Source of the DNA: Pelagibacterales bacterium SAG-MED50
GTDB lineage: Bacteria > Pseudomonadota > Alphaproteobacteria > Pelagibacterales > Pelagibacteraceae
Direction: 5' to 3'
DNA: 64,000 bases
Assembly: GCA_014653385.1 (NCBI GenBank)
Contig: JACWER010000001.1
Span: 62,001-126,000 of the forward strand
Of this stretch, positions 17,682-27,636 are shown piece by piece. The position numbers and the translations under genes were made by a program. Numbering within the stretch: position 1 is the first letter of the stretch; every line of letters starts with the position of its first letter. The notes under the pieces are model-generated. The model had not been told where the DNA came from. It did not search any database and saw only the letters and a program-made list of their open reading frames with translations.

Positions 17682-18029
17682 TTAAAGTTCTAAATTTTTT
17701 AATTTTTCCATATATTCGTCAAATTCTTTTATAAATGTTTCTGTTGGTTTAATATTTTTTTTTCTTTGATCTGAGGATGTTTTTTCTAGATAGAAAAAAT
17801 TATTTTCACATGCTTCATTGATTATTAATGCAGATTTAGGTCTAGAAGTTTTAAACAATTTTGTTTTAAGTTCCTCTACAGATAATTTTTCACCTTCCTT
17901 ATATGAATTCATTACTAATAACATCATATGATAATGTGATGGAGATTTTCGAAAAAAATAATTACTAGAACTATGAGAGTGTCTTACTTGATCCTCCCAA
18001 AATTCTAATAAATCTTTTGTACCTTTCAT
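17682..18029 (-). CDS. Small winged-helix (MarR-like) transcriptional regulator candidate (115 aa)
   Basis: C-terminal pattern SALIINEACENNFFYLEKTSSDQRKKNIKPTETFIKEFDEYM resembles MarR wing + helix; directly follows tdm. Confidence 0.5.
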   Translation of the reverse strand: MKGTKDLLEFWEDQVRHSHSSSNYFFRKSPSHYHMMLLVMNSYKEGEKLSVEELKTKLFKTSRPKSALIINEACENNFFYLEKTSSDQRKKNIKPTETFIKEFDEYMEKLKNLEL

Positions 18030-20357
18030 TTACGCTCTAACCCTCGATTTTGTTGGATCATAAAAAGGAAAAGACACAACTTTTGCCCCAATTCTTTTTT
18101 GATGACCATCTAGTTTCCCGATCTCAACATCAGTTCCAATTTCAGAATATTTTATATCTATCCGACATAAAGCTATATTTTTTCCAAGTTTTGGGGATAA
18201 TATTCCGCTAGTAATTATACCAATTTGTGCACGACCAACATGAACACAATCGCCATGAATAGCTGGCTCGTGACCAACCAGTTCTAATCCAACTAATTTT
18301 TTTTGTGGATTGGCTTTTCTTTTAATTAATTCTTCTTTACCTATAAAATCATCTTCTTTAGTTTTAAGTGGGACTGTAAAACCAATACCAGCTTCAAAAG
18401 GATCTGTTTGATCATCAAATTCATAACCATAAAAAATTAATCCAGCTTCAATACGAACCATATCTAGAGCTTCCAAGCCTAATGGTGTTATATTAAATTC
18501 TTTTCCAGCTTCCCAAACTTTATCCCAAACTTCATTAGCATCTTTTGGATGACACCAAATTTCATAACCAAGTTCACCAGTGTAACCTGTTCTTGAGATT
18601 ACAATAGGAGTACCGGTTTCATGTTCTATTCTTGCAATATTGAATCTAAACCATCCAAGTTCAGTTATTGATGGTTGGATAGGAGCAGTCCATACAAATT
18701 TTTCTAAGATTTTTCTACTATTAGGTCCTTGAACAGCAATATTGTGTATATGATCTGTTGCAGATTTTATCCAAACTTTATAATTCTTCTTTCTAGCTTG
18801 TTCTTTTAACCATTCACCACTGTATTCATCTCCACCAATCCATCTAAAATTATCTTGTCCAAATTTAAATAGAGTACCATCATCTAACATGCATCCGTTT
18901 TCGTAACACATCGCAGTGTAGACAACTTGACCTACTGATAATTTTTTAACATTTCTAGTTAAAGTGTATTGCATTAAATTTTCAGCATCAGGACCGAGTA
19001 TTTCAAATTTGCGAAGAGGAGAAAGATCGGTTGCTATCGCACTTTCTCTGCAAGCGTTATATTCTTTTATTGTGCCCGAATTAGTAAAATTATTAGCTAA
19101 CCAAAAACCTTTGTATTCAACAAAGTTTCTTGTCAATTCTGATGTTTTTTCATGGAAACCAGTTTCTTGAGTAAGTTTTGGTTCTGAATCTGTCTTCATT
19201 CGAAATGCAATTGCTTTTGAGTACTTGTTGTTTTTTCCATAAGTTCTAACAAATATATCAGTAGGGTTCCAGCCATTTGCAGCATCTACATCACAAGGGC
19301 ATGCTGATGACACGCATGTTAAATCCTTTAAAGCTCTAAATAAAACATAATCACCTGGTCTAGACCACGGCTCGTCAAATGTTGCAACATTATTTGCATC
19401 AATCGCTGTATTAAAAAAAAGATTTATTGCTGACCAACTTTTTCGGGCACTGATGTCATATTTTTCTAATCCTTTATTAAAGTTATCGGTACAATTGATA
19501 TGACCCATATATCCAAGATCTTCATAGTACTTTGAAGTACAGGCTAAATTAAAAGTGTCATGTCTTCCAACAGTATCTCTTACAACCTCAACCATTGCTT
19601 CATGATCTCCATCATAAAATTTTGAAAACAAACCTGGACCAGGATAAGCACTACCCATAAATGTTCTGGTTGCTTTGTCGTCAATTATACTCTCAATACC
19701 ATCATTAAGTTTATGTGCGTCAAAAGCTAAAAAATCTGAGCACTGTCTTCCACTTGTGTCTATAATTTGGATATATTCTCCTGCTTTAACTTCGTAAGTT
19801 TCTGCGGTTCTTCTTTTAACAAGCCGCTCAACTATTGGATCGCTTAGCGGATCTGGTAATACAAATTGTTCATCTGTTTCTGAAAATTTCGCCCTATAAA
19901 CAAAAATTGTTAAATCAGTAGGAGGGTTTTGTTCGTGAACATTCAAAGTATCACCAGGGGCTGCAATTAAAACAATACATTTATCTTTTGATAATAAAGT
20001 TATTTTTTCTCCCATTAAACAATCTTCATTAAATATAATTGAGGATTTTGCTTTATTAAGATCTAGATTTCTTTTCTTAAAAATCTTTAAAATCTTTTCA
20101 TCTTTTGCAATTGTTTTTTTTGAGAAATCAGCATTCGCATTTTCTTTTAAACCTAAAATTGATAAATTATGTTTTCCTTTTGCATCAAAAACAATTATTT
20201 CACTAATTTGTTTTCCATCATCATTTATAATTTCAATTTTATCTTCAGGAAATACTTCTATTACAGATAAACCACCACCAGTGACAAAATATCTTTCAAC
20301 TCCTGGTGGTAGAGCTCTTAATCCTGGATTCCTGATTTCATTACTAGTTCCCAACAT
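18030..20357 (-). CDS. tdm: Trimethylamine N-oxide demethylase (DUF1989 + GcvT/THF-binding domains)
   Basis: N-terminal DUF1989-like with SSACPCDVDAANGWNPTDIFVR, C-terminal GcvT domain (SRTGYTGELGYEIW, GLEALDMVRIEAGL); next to tmoX. Confidence 0.85.
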   Translation of the reverse strand: MLGTSNEIRNPGLRALPPGVERYFVTGGGLSVIEVFPEDKIEIINDDGKQISEIIVFDAKGKHNLSILGLKENANADFSKKTIAKDEKILKIFKKRNLDLNKAKSSIIFNEDCLMGEKITLLSKDKCIVLIAAPGDTLNVHEQNPPTDLTIFVYRAKFSETDEQFVLPDPLSDPIVERLVKRRTAETYEVKAGEYIQIIDTSGRQCSDFLAFDAHKLNDGIESIIDDKATRTFMGSAYPGPGLFSKFYDGDHEAMVEVVRDTVGRHDTFNLACTSKYYEDLGYMGHINCTDNFNKGLEKYDISARKSWSAINLFFNTAIDANNVATFDEPWSRPGDYVLFRALKDLTCVSSACPCDVDAANGWNPTDIFVRTYGKNNKYSKAIAFRMKTDSEPKLTQETGFHEKTSELTRNFVEYKGFWLANNFTNSGTIKEYNACRESAIATDLSPLRKFEILGPDAENLMQYTLTRNVKKLSVGQVVYTAMCYENGCMLDDGTLFKFGQDNFRWIGGDEYSGEWLKEQARKKNYKVWIKSATDHIHNIAVQGPNSRKILEKFVWTAPIQPSITELGWFRFNIARIEHETGTPIVISRTGYTGELGYEIWCHPKDANEVWDKVWEAGKEFNITPLGLEALDMVRIEAGLIFYGYEFDDQTDPFEAGIGFTVPLKTKEDDFIGKEELIKRKANPQKKLVGLELVGHEPAIHGDCVHVGRAQIGIITSGILSPKLGKNIALCRIDIKYSEIGTDVEIGKLDGHQKRIGAKVVSFPFYDPTKSRVRA

Positions 20358-20407
20358 TTGATCAATATTTATATATAATTTTTTAAGCTTATTATAATCA
20401 AAACGAG

Positions 20408-20436
20408 TTGACTATATCTTTAATTCATAACATACT
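20408..20436 (+). promoter_or_regulatory. Putative sigma70-type promoter for tmoX (TTGACT-17 bp-CATACT)
   Basis: -35 TTGACT at 20408-20413, 17-bp spacer, -10 CATACT at 20431-20436, in the tdm/tmoX divergent spacer. Confidence 0.4.
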
Positions 20437-20466
20437 TTCTTAATTAATATTAATGAAGGGGAAAAA

Positions 20467-21411
20467 ATGAAAAAAATAACTTCGCTATTGTGTGCTTTGG
20501 TTATTTCTGTTGTAAGTTTCTCAGGAATTTCAAATGCCGCAGACAGTAAAAAACCCATCGTAATCCCAACACATAACTGGTCAAGTCAAATTGTTATGGC
20601 TTATGTTATTGGTGGAATTTTTGAAAACATGGGAAACAATGTTAGCTATGTGAATGCTGATTCACAAGCAGTATACGAGTCAATTAGAATTGGTGACGTA
20701 TCTATATCGCATGAGGTATGGGAATCTGCTTTTGGTAAATCATTTACTACAGCTCTAGATAAAGGTGGTTTGCTTGATTGGGGTGATCACGAAGCAAGAA
20801 CTCTTGAGGATATGGGTTATCCTAACTGGGTTGCTGAAAAAGGATTATGCCCAGGATTACCAGATTGGACTGCTTTAAAAAATCCTGATTGTGCAAAAAA
20901 TTTCGTAACACCTGACTCAGGTGGAAAAGGAAGAATGCTAGAAGGTCCACAAACTTGGCATGGAGATTTAATACCTCAAAGGGTTGATGCTTTAGGTTTA
21001 GGAGATCTTTGGATGGTTAAATTTGCTGGAAGTGCAGACGCACTTTGGGCAGAATTATCAGCAGCTGAAAAAGAAGGAAGAGGAACAATTATCTTTAACT
21101 GGACACCAAACTTTACAGATGGTGCTGGTTTTACATTTATAGACTTTCCTCCATACACAGCTGGTTGTAGACCAGAAGACGGTGGAGATGGTAAATGTGG
21201 TTCGCCAGATGGTTATTTGAAAAAAGCTGTAAATGGTGATTTTCCAAAAACTCACCCAGCAGCAGCTGCAGCGTTCAAAAAAATGTCATTCTCAACAAGT
21301 CAAATTGGTGCAATGGCAGCTTTAGTTGACACTGACAAAATGACTCATGAAGATGCAGCCAAAAAATGGTTAGCTGACAACAAGAGTGTTTGGCAAGCTT
21401 TTACTAAGTAA
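20467..21411 (+). CDS. tmoX: TMAO-type ABC transporter substrate-binding protein (OpuAC/ProX family)
   Basis: Signal peptide, OpuAC-like fold motifs (HNWSSQIVMAYVIGGIFENMG, VWESAFG), divergent from tdm, upstream of ATPase/permease genes. Confidence 0.8.
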   Translation: MKKITSLLCALVISVVSFSGISNAADSKKPIVIPTHNWSSQIVMAYVIGGIFENMGNNVSYVNADSQAVYESIRIGDVSISHEVWESAFGKSFTTALDKGGLLDWGDHEARTLEDMGYPNWVAEKGLCPGLPDWTALKNPDCAKNFVTPDSGGKGRMLEGPQTWHGDLIPQRVDALGLGDLWMVKFAGSADALWAELSAAEKEGRGTIIFNWTPNFTDGAGFTFIDFPPYTAGCRPEDGGDGKCGSPDGYLKKAVNGDFPKTHPAAAAAFKKMSFSTSQIGAMAALVDTDKMTHEDAAKKWLADNKSVWQAFTK

Positions 21412-21437
21412 GGTTAAAAGCAATTTAATTAATAGAT

Positions 21438-21470
21438 CTCTCCCAACATTGTTGGGGGGGATTTTTTTTT
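21438..21470 (+). terminator. Strong intrinsic terminator immediately after tmoX
   Basis: CTCTCCCAAC-ATT-GTTGGGGGGG hairpin followed by ATTTTTTTTT. Confidence 0.8.
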
Positions 21471-21486
21471 AAGGTTCTATTTATAC

Positions 21487-21972
21487 GTGAATATAAAAAA
21501 GATTAATTTTACATTTAAATATTTATTATTTTCGTTTGTGGGTTTATTTTTTGTTAATTTATCATTAGCGCAAGATATAAATATTCAAGAAAGTATTAAT
21601 TTAAGTTTTAAATGTGATTTAGATAAAAAAATAATTAAAAATTCAGAATATAATTATCAAACTTTTTTAGCTAAAGATTTAAACGAAAAAGGTTTAGATA
21701 AATTTGAGATCGAAGCTATTAAACCAGAAAAACTTTTTATAAAAGGGTTGTCATTGTTCCTTTCAAAATCAGAGAAGCTAAATGTCAAAATTGTAAATAA
21801 AAACGTAGTTTTATTTAAATCAATTGATAAAGAAAAAAATTACTCAGAGTCAGCTATTATAGATAGAAAATCAGGTGAATTAATTCATGAAATTACTAGA
21901 AATATTAAAAGTGAGAACTCAGAAAAAGATATTTCATTTTATTCATGCAGTAAAAAGGAGAAAAAAGTCTAA
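21487..21972 (+). CDS. Putative exported protein of unknown function (GTG start)
   Basis: N-terminal hydrophobic signal (YLLFSFVGLFFVNLSLAQD); no recognised domain. Confidence 0.55.
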   Translation: MNIKKINFTFKYLLFSFVGLFFVNLSLAQDINIQESINLSFKCDLDKKIIKNSEYNYQTFLAKDLNEKGLDKFEIEAIKPEKLFIKGLSLFLSKSEKLNVKIVNKNVVLFKSIDKEKNYSESAIIDRKSGELIHEITRNIKSENSEKDISFYSCSKKEKKV

Positions 21973-22003
21973 TTTTTTTAATGATTTTGTGTAAAGTATT
22001 AAA

Positions 22004-22381
22004 ATGAAAAAATATCTAATCAGCATAATTTTAAGTTTAATAATTACATCTTCAGCTTTAGCTCGAAGTACTGGATGTAAAGAAGGAAATTGTGAAAATG
22101 GTTATGGTAAATGGGTATATACAGATAAAACAACTTATGAAGGTGAATGGGTAGGTACAAAAAAACATGGTCAAGGAACCGAAACTTGGCCAAATGGATA
22201 TATCTATAAAGGTGAATTTAAAGATAGTATTTGGAGTGGTTTAGGAACTTTAAGTTTTCCTGATGGTTCAACTTATGAAGGACAATGGGCCAATGGTTTT
22301 ATGAATGGGGAAGGAACTTTTACTTGGTCTGATGGAAAACAAAAAACAGGAATATGGGCAAATGGAAAGCTGCAAGAATAA
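22004..22381 (+). CDS. Exported MORN-repeat protein
   Basis: Signal peptide then repeats YEGEWVGTKKHGQGTETWPNG / YKGEFKDSIWSGLGTLSFPDG / YEGQWANGFMNGEGTFTWSDG. Confidence 0.8.
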   Translation: MKKYLISIILSLIITSSALARSTGCKEGNCENGYGKWVYTDKTTYEGEWVGTKKHGQGTETWPNGYIYKGEFKDSIWSGLGTLSFPDGSTYEGQWANGFMNGEGTFTWSDGKQKTGIWANGKLQE

Positions 22382-22933
22382 ATGTCAAAAGAAAATTATT
22401 TTAATAAAATAAAAGAATTGTCAGAAATTACAAAGCAATTTGGTGGGCTGGTGATTATGATGATAATTGTAATATTATCTTTTGCAATATTGAATAGTAT
22501 TTTTGGTGAGGGAGATGAGTTGGTTGCAAAAATGAAAATTGAGGAAGAGAGAATAGCTAACGCAAGAAAACTAGATAAATTAATTTCAAGTCTTCCCTCG
22601 GGAATTTTAGTATCTTTTGATGGAACTGATCATTTTAGACTAACTGATGAAGTGTATGAAAAAGTTTGTAATGCCACTAAACTTATTCCACAACGTGCAA
22701 TTATGGGGGCTAATTTTCTAAATTTTAGAGCTCATGAATTATATACGATAAATGGTAATAAAATTAATGAAACGTTTGTTAAATGGGACTCTGAGAAGAA
22801 CAAATGTTTTGCGGGATTTGTAGTAAGTGGAAAAAATGTTGGTGTAGATGAAACAATTACTGTTAGTGGGGAGGCTTTAAGTTTTTTAAGCACAGGGATT
22901 GATACAAGAGTTTATTTTATTAAAAATTTTTAA
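22382..22933 (+). CDS. Membrane-anchored protein of unknown function (183 aa)
   Basis: Single N-terminal TM (LVIMMIIVILSFAILNSIF); overlaps previous stop. Confidence 0.5.
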   Translation: MSKENYFNKIKELSEITKQFGGLVIMMIIVILSFAILNSIFGEGDELVAKMKIEEERIANARKLDKLISSLPSGILVSFDGTDHFRLTDEVYEKVCNATKLIPQRAIMGANFLNFRAHELYTINGNKINETFVKWDSEKNKCFAGFVVSGKNVGVDETITVSGEALSFLSTGIDTRVYFIKNF

Positions 22934-22996
22934 GGAGGAAAATTAAATTATATCGATTTTATTTTATTCTAATTTCGTATAACCTATTTACAGTTT

Positions 22997-24028
22997 ATGT
23001 CTGACTCAATAATCAAATGTGAAGGTGTTTATAAAATTTTTGGTGAAAATGCTGAAAAAATGCTCGAAGAAGCAAATGGCAATGTAGATGCAAAAACTTT
23101 TCAAGATAAAGGATGCATTGTCGGTGTGAATAATGCTTCTTTTGAAGTTTCTAAAGGTGAAATGTTAGTTGTGATGGGATTATCTGGCTCAGGTAAATCA
23201 ACTTTATTAAGATGTATTTCAAGATTAACAGATGCAACAGGTGGAAAAATTTTTATAGAGGGTCAAGACTTACTTCAATTAAATAACAATGAATTAATTG
23301 ATCTTAGAAGAAATAAGATGGGGATGGTTTTCCAAAGCTTTGCACTTCTGCCCCATAAAACAGTCGTTGAGAATATTGCATTTCCTCTTCAAATTAAGGG
23401 AATAAAAACTGAGGATAGTATCAGCAAGGCAATGGATATGGTTAAGCTTGTTGGTCTTGATGGAAGAGAAAACTATTTTCCAAGAGAACTTTCTGGAGGT
23501 CAACAACAAAGAGTAGGTATTGCTAGATCATTAGCTGTAGAGCCAGACATATGGTTTTTAGACGAACCTTTTTCTGCATTAGATCCTTTAATTCGAAAAG
23601 AAATGCAAGATGAATTTTTAAGACTTCAAGAAAAATTACAGAAAACAATTATGTTTATTACCCATGATTTTGATGAAGCCTTAAAGCTAGCTGATCGAAT
23701 TGCAATTATGAAAGATGGTATTATTGAGCAATTAGATACACCAGCCAATATTGTTTTAAATCCAGCGACAGAGTATGTGAGAAAATTTACCGAAGAAGTT
23801 CCTAGAGAAAAAGTTTTACTAATCGAAGATGTTATGGATGCAACCACTAACAATAATTTAAGTGATTTAAAAGTTTCAAAAGATGAGATTATAGAAAATG
23901 TTGCTGAAAAAATTCTAACTCAAGAAAAAACAGTAGCTGTAATAGATAGCAATAATCAAATTGTAGGCTCTATTAATCCATCAAAAATAATCAATACAGT
24001 CTTTGGAGGACGGAAAAACAATAGTTAG
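22997..24028 (+). CDS. tmoV: TMAO-type ABC transporter ATPase
   Basis: Walker A GLSGSGKST, signature LSGGQQQR, Walker B DIWFLDEPF; proline/betaine-type (OpuAA/ProV) family. Confidence 0.8.
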   Translation: MSDSIIKCEGVYKIFGENAEKMLEEANGNVDAKTFQDKGCIVGVNNASFEVSKGEMLVVMGLSGSGKSTLLRCISRLTDATGGKIFIEGQDLLQLNNNELIDLRRNKMGMVFQSFALLPHKTVVENIAFPLQIKGIKTEDSISKAMDMVKLVGLDGRENYFPRELSGGQQQRVGIARSLAVEPDIWFLDEPFSALDPLIRKEMQDEFLRLQEKLQKTIMFITHDFDEALKLADRIAIMKDGIIEQLDTPANIVLNPATEYVRKFTEEVPREKVLLIEDVMDATTNNNLSDLKVSKDEIIENVAEKILTQEKTVAVIDSNNQIVGSINPSKIINTVFGGRKNNS

Positions 24029-24031
24029 AAT

Positions 24032-26185
24032 ATGGAATTAATAAAGAAATATCCTAAGTTATTTCAGTGGTTATTTTTATTAATTGTATTTTTTGCACTA
24101 TGTTTTGCAATTGATGTTCCTGAAACTTATAAATTTATAAGAGGACAGGCAGAATTTATTAAAGATCCAAACCAAAGCTCATATGTTTTATTTGGCAAAG
24201 AAGTAAGATATTACGCTTTTGACGTTTTTTGGAGATTGCCTCCACTTCTAGGATGGCTGCCTATTTGGATAAACGACTCCTTATTTTTCTTAATGAATGA
24301 ATGGATGCCAATGGAGTTTTGGAACGAAGATACTCAAGAATTTAAAACTCGACCATTAGTGTTGCAAATTACTCGAAATGTAACGTCTTTTATGACTTTT
24401 CTTATTGATTTAATAAGAGAGATTTTATTAGGTGGACTTAATACTATTGTTGCCTTTTCTAGTTGGGATTGGATTGATGCAAATCCTTGGGCAGAACTAC
24501 CAGGATTGCCATGGACGATCGTAGCAGCAGGAGCAACGATATTAGCTTATAAGCTTAATGGTAAAGGACTGGCATTATTTGCTGCATTAGTGATGATTTA
24601 CATTTCCATTTTTGGTCAATGGAAACCTTCAATGCAAACACTTTCATTTATATTGGTTGCTGCACCATTATCATTTGTTTTTGGTTTAAGTTTAGGTATT
24701 GCAGCATTTAGAAGTAAAAGAGTTGAGAAAGCCTTATATCCAATACTTTTAGTAATGCAGACAATGCCTCAGTATGCAGTTTTAGTTCCAGCAATTGTAC
24801 TTTTTGGAGTTGGTGATCATGCAGCGGTAATTATAACTATGGTTGTTGCGGTGCCACCAATGATATTATTAACTTTGTTAGGACTTAGAGGAATACCTCC
24901 AGAAGTTATTGAGGCAGGCAGGATGAGTGGATGTAATAATTGGCAATTAATGATAAAAGTATTAATTCCTACTGCCAGAAGAGATATTTTAATTGGAGTT
25001 AACCAAGTCATCATGGTTTGTTTTTCTATGGCAGTAATTTCAGCATTTATTGGAGCAAAAGGATTAGGATTTAATTTGTTGCTAGCATTAAATCAGCTGA
25101 ACATTGGGCTGGCATTAGAAGCGGGCTTATGTATTAGTTTGATTGCTATATTGCTAGATAAAATGTCATTAGCTTGGGCTAATAAACAAATTGATTATTT
25201 TGGTAACTTGACTTTTTTTCAACGTCATAAAAATACATTCTTTTTCACAGTAGCAATAGTATTAGGAATTCTATTTGCATATTTAGGATCTTTTTATTTT
25301 AAAGAAGGATATAATTATCTTTTTGAAGTTCCACACAATAAAGGAATATCAACAGCCGATTTTTGGAATAAAGGTGTTGATTGGATTTTTGATACATTTT
25401 TTGTATACATAAAAGCATTTAATACTTGGTTGATTGTAGATGTGCTTCAGCCAATGAGAGCTTTATATTTAAGAATGCCTGCTGTAGCTACATTAGTTTT
25501 AGTTGTTGGGGCAGGATATATAATAGGAGGTATTCGTTCTGCTTTAGTTGTTTGTGGATTAACGTTGTTTATAGCCTTAAGCCCTTGGTGGGATAGAGCT
25601 TTAGTGACAACATACATGGCAACTTTTGGAGTTATTATATCTTGCATAATTGGTTTTACAGTTGGAACATTGTGTTTTCAAAATAAAAATTCAGCAAGCT
25701 TTATGCTAGGTGTTTGTGATATTTTTCAAACCTTTCCGTCTTTTGTATATTTAATACCTGTGATGATGCTATTTGGAATAACTGATACTTCAGTTTTAAT
25801 TGCAGTGATTGTTTATGCAACTATACCTGCAACAAGATATACTATTGAGGGTCTTAGAAGTGTTCCAACTGCTTTACATGATGCTGCAACAATGTCAGGT
25901 GTAACAAAATTCCAAAGATTATTTAAAATAGAGTTTCCTTTAGCTTTTCCTCATATGATGCTTGGATTAAATCAAACAATAGTATTTGCTCTATTTATGG
26001 TGATTATAGGTGCTTTTATTGGAACAGAAGATTTAGGACAATATATTTTGAAAGCATTATCAGACAAAAAAGGTGCAGGTATAGGACTAACACTAGGAAT
26101 CTGTGTAGCATTTATAGGTTTGATTTTTGATAATCTAATTAGAACTTGGGTAGACCAAAGAAAAAAACATCTAGGAATAAGTTAA
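24032..26185 (+). CDS. tmoW: TMAO-type ABC transporter permease (fused double permease)
   Basis: Two BPD_transp_1-like cores with PPEVIEAGRMSGC and PTALHDAATMSGV EAA-loop motifs. Confidence 0.8.
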   Translation: MELIKKYPKLFQWLFLLIVFFALCFAIDVPETYKFIRGQAEFIKDPNQSSYVLFGKEVRYYAFDVFWRLPPLLGWLPIWINDSLFFLMNEWMPMEFWNEDTQEFKTRPLVLQITRNVTSFMTFLIDLIREILLGGLNTIVAFSSWDWIDANPWAELPGLPWTIVAAGATILAYKLNGKGLALFAALVMIYISIFGQWKPSMQTLSFILVAAPLSFVFGLSLGIAAFRSKRVEKALYPILLVMQTMPQYAVLVPAIVLFGVGDHAAVIITMVVAVPPMILLTLLGLRGIPPEVIEAGRMSGCNNWQLMIKVLIPTARRDILIGVNQVIMVCFSMAVISAFIGAKGLGFNLLLALNQLNIGLALEAGLCISLIAILLDKMSLAWANKQIDYFGNLTFFQRHKNTFFFTVAIVLGILFAYLGSFYFKEGYNYLFEVPHNKGISTADFWNKGVDWIFDTFFVYIKAFNTWLIVDVLQPMRALYLRMPAVATLVLVVGAGYIIGGIRSALVVCGLTLFIALSPWWDRALVTTYMATFGVIISCIIGFTVGTLCFQNKNSASFMLGVCDIFQTFPSFVYLIPVMMLFGITDTSVLIAVIVYATIPATRYTIEGLRSVPTALHDAATMSGVTKFQRLFKIEFPLAFPHMMLGLNQTIVFALFMVIIGAFIGTEDLGQYILKALSDKKGAGIGLTLGICVAFIGLIFDNLIRTWVDQRKKHLGIS

Positions 26186-26208
26186 AATTAAAACTTATTA
26201 AAATTAAT

Positions 26209-27540
26209 TTATTTATTTAAAAAAGTTTTCAAAGAATCGTCCATCGCGGTTTCCCAAGGTGTATGATGAGCTGGTCCAACTGAACCTGTCACCGGTGAAG
26301 AGAAAGATTTATTTCTATAAGTCATAATATTTTCAACTTTATGATGTTCCCATTCTTTAAAATGCTTTCTAATTAATTCAAAATCGATTTTTGGATAATC
26401 AGATAAAGAATGAAGTTCTTTTGTGTATTCAGTTTGAAAGTCAATCATTTGATCTGGGTTTTCTAGTTTCTCTTCCATTGATACCCATTTGTTTATATCT
26501 TTATCTATCTCAGTATCATTTGGAACTTTTATTTTTTCCATAATTACATCTCTTGCAAACCATGCTTGACAATCAAACATATTGAAAGTGTGAAATTGAT
26601 CTTGCATACCAAGGTATAAAAGCTTGTGATTATTTTGCCAAACAACACCTTTATATAATTTAGGTGGATACAATCTATTAGTTGTTTGAAGTTTAAGATC
26701 TTCAGTTATAAAAGGGAAATGATGAAGGTATCCTGTGCAAAGAATTATAGCATCTGTTTCTTGTTCATGCCCATCTTTAAAAATTGCATTGTTTCCGTTT
26801 AGTTTATCTAAATGATAAACTTCTTTCATACCTTTTGGCCATTTGAATCCCATTGGATTATGTCTGTAACCTATTGTTACACTGTTTGCTCCGTATTTAT
26901 GACACTGTAGCGCAACATCTTCTGCAGAATAACTACTTCCTAATACAACAACATTTTTACCTTTAAATTCTTCAGCATCTCTAAAATCATGAGAATGCAT
27001 TATTCTTCCTGGAAAAGATTTCATTCCAGGATATTCAGGTATAAATGGAACTGAAAAATGCCCAGTTGATACAACCACATAATCAAATGTATCTTTTAAA
27101 ATTGTATCGTCTTTTTTGTTTCTGTATGTGAGCTCAAAGCTTTCGTTATTATAAGTAACATTGGTAACAGTTGTGTTAAATTTTATTTTATCTTTCAGGT
27201 TTCCTTTTTTTACTCTACCTAAAATATAATCATATAAAACTTCTCTTGGGGGGAAAGAAGGAATTGGTTTTCCAAAATGTTCATCAAATGAATAATCAGC
27301 AAATTCTAAGCATTCTTTTGGACCATTTGACCAAAGATATCTATACATACTGTTAGGAACAGGATCTCCATACTGATCAGAGCCAGTTCTCCAGCTATAA
27401 TTCCAAAGGCCACCCCAATCTTCTTGTTTATCAAAACAGACTATTTCAGGTATTTTTTCACCCTTCTTTTCAGCTTGTTCAAAAGATCTAAGCATTGATA
27501 AACCACAAGGTCCAGCACCGATTATAGCAACTTTAGTCAT
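26209..27540 (-). CDS. tmm: Trimethylamine monooxygenase (flavin-containing monooxygenase)
   Basis: GAGPCGLSMLRSFEQAEKKG, FMO motif YPGMKSFPGRIMHSHDFRDAEEFKGKNVVVLGSSYSAEDVA, CTGYLHHFPF; beside TMAO transporter/demethylase. Confidence 0.85.
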   Translation of the reverse strand: MTKVAIIGAGPCGLSMLRSFEQAEKKGEKIPEIVCFDKQEDWGGLWNYSWRTGSDQYGDPVPNSMYRYLWSNGPKECLEFADYSFDEHFGKPIPSFPPREVLYDYILGRVKKGNLKDKIKFNTTVTNVTYNNESFELTYRNKKDDTILKDTFDYVVVSTGHFSVPFIPEYPGMKSFPGRIMHSHDFRDAEEFKGKNVVVLGSSYSAEDVALQCHKYGANSVTIGYRHNPMGFKWPKGMKEVYHLDKLNGNNAIFKDGHEQETDAIILCTGYLHHFPFITEDLKLQTTNRLYPPKLYKGVVWQNNHKLLYLGMQDQFHTFNMFDCQAWFARDVIMEKIKVPNDTEIDKDINKWVSMEEKLENPDQMIDFQTEYTKELHSLSDYPKIDFELIRKHFKEWEHHKVENIMTYRNKSFSSPVTGSVGPAHHTPWETAMDDSLKTFLNK

Positions 27541-27636
27541 AAATTATGAACTCCAATATAATAATTTTATTATTCTACTTTACTAACAATTTTCTGAAAA
27601 TTACAATGAAAAAAATCTAATCAAAGTGAGAATTTT

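Noticed and set aside
21487-22933. MORN gene cluster as a mobile insertion into tmoX-tmoV
   Set aside because: No flanking repeats, recombinase or composition shift visible; kept only as an unexplained three-gene interruption.
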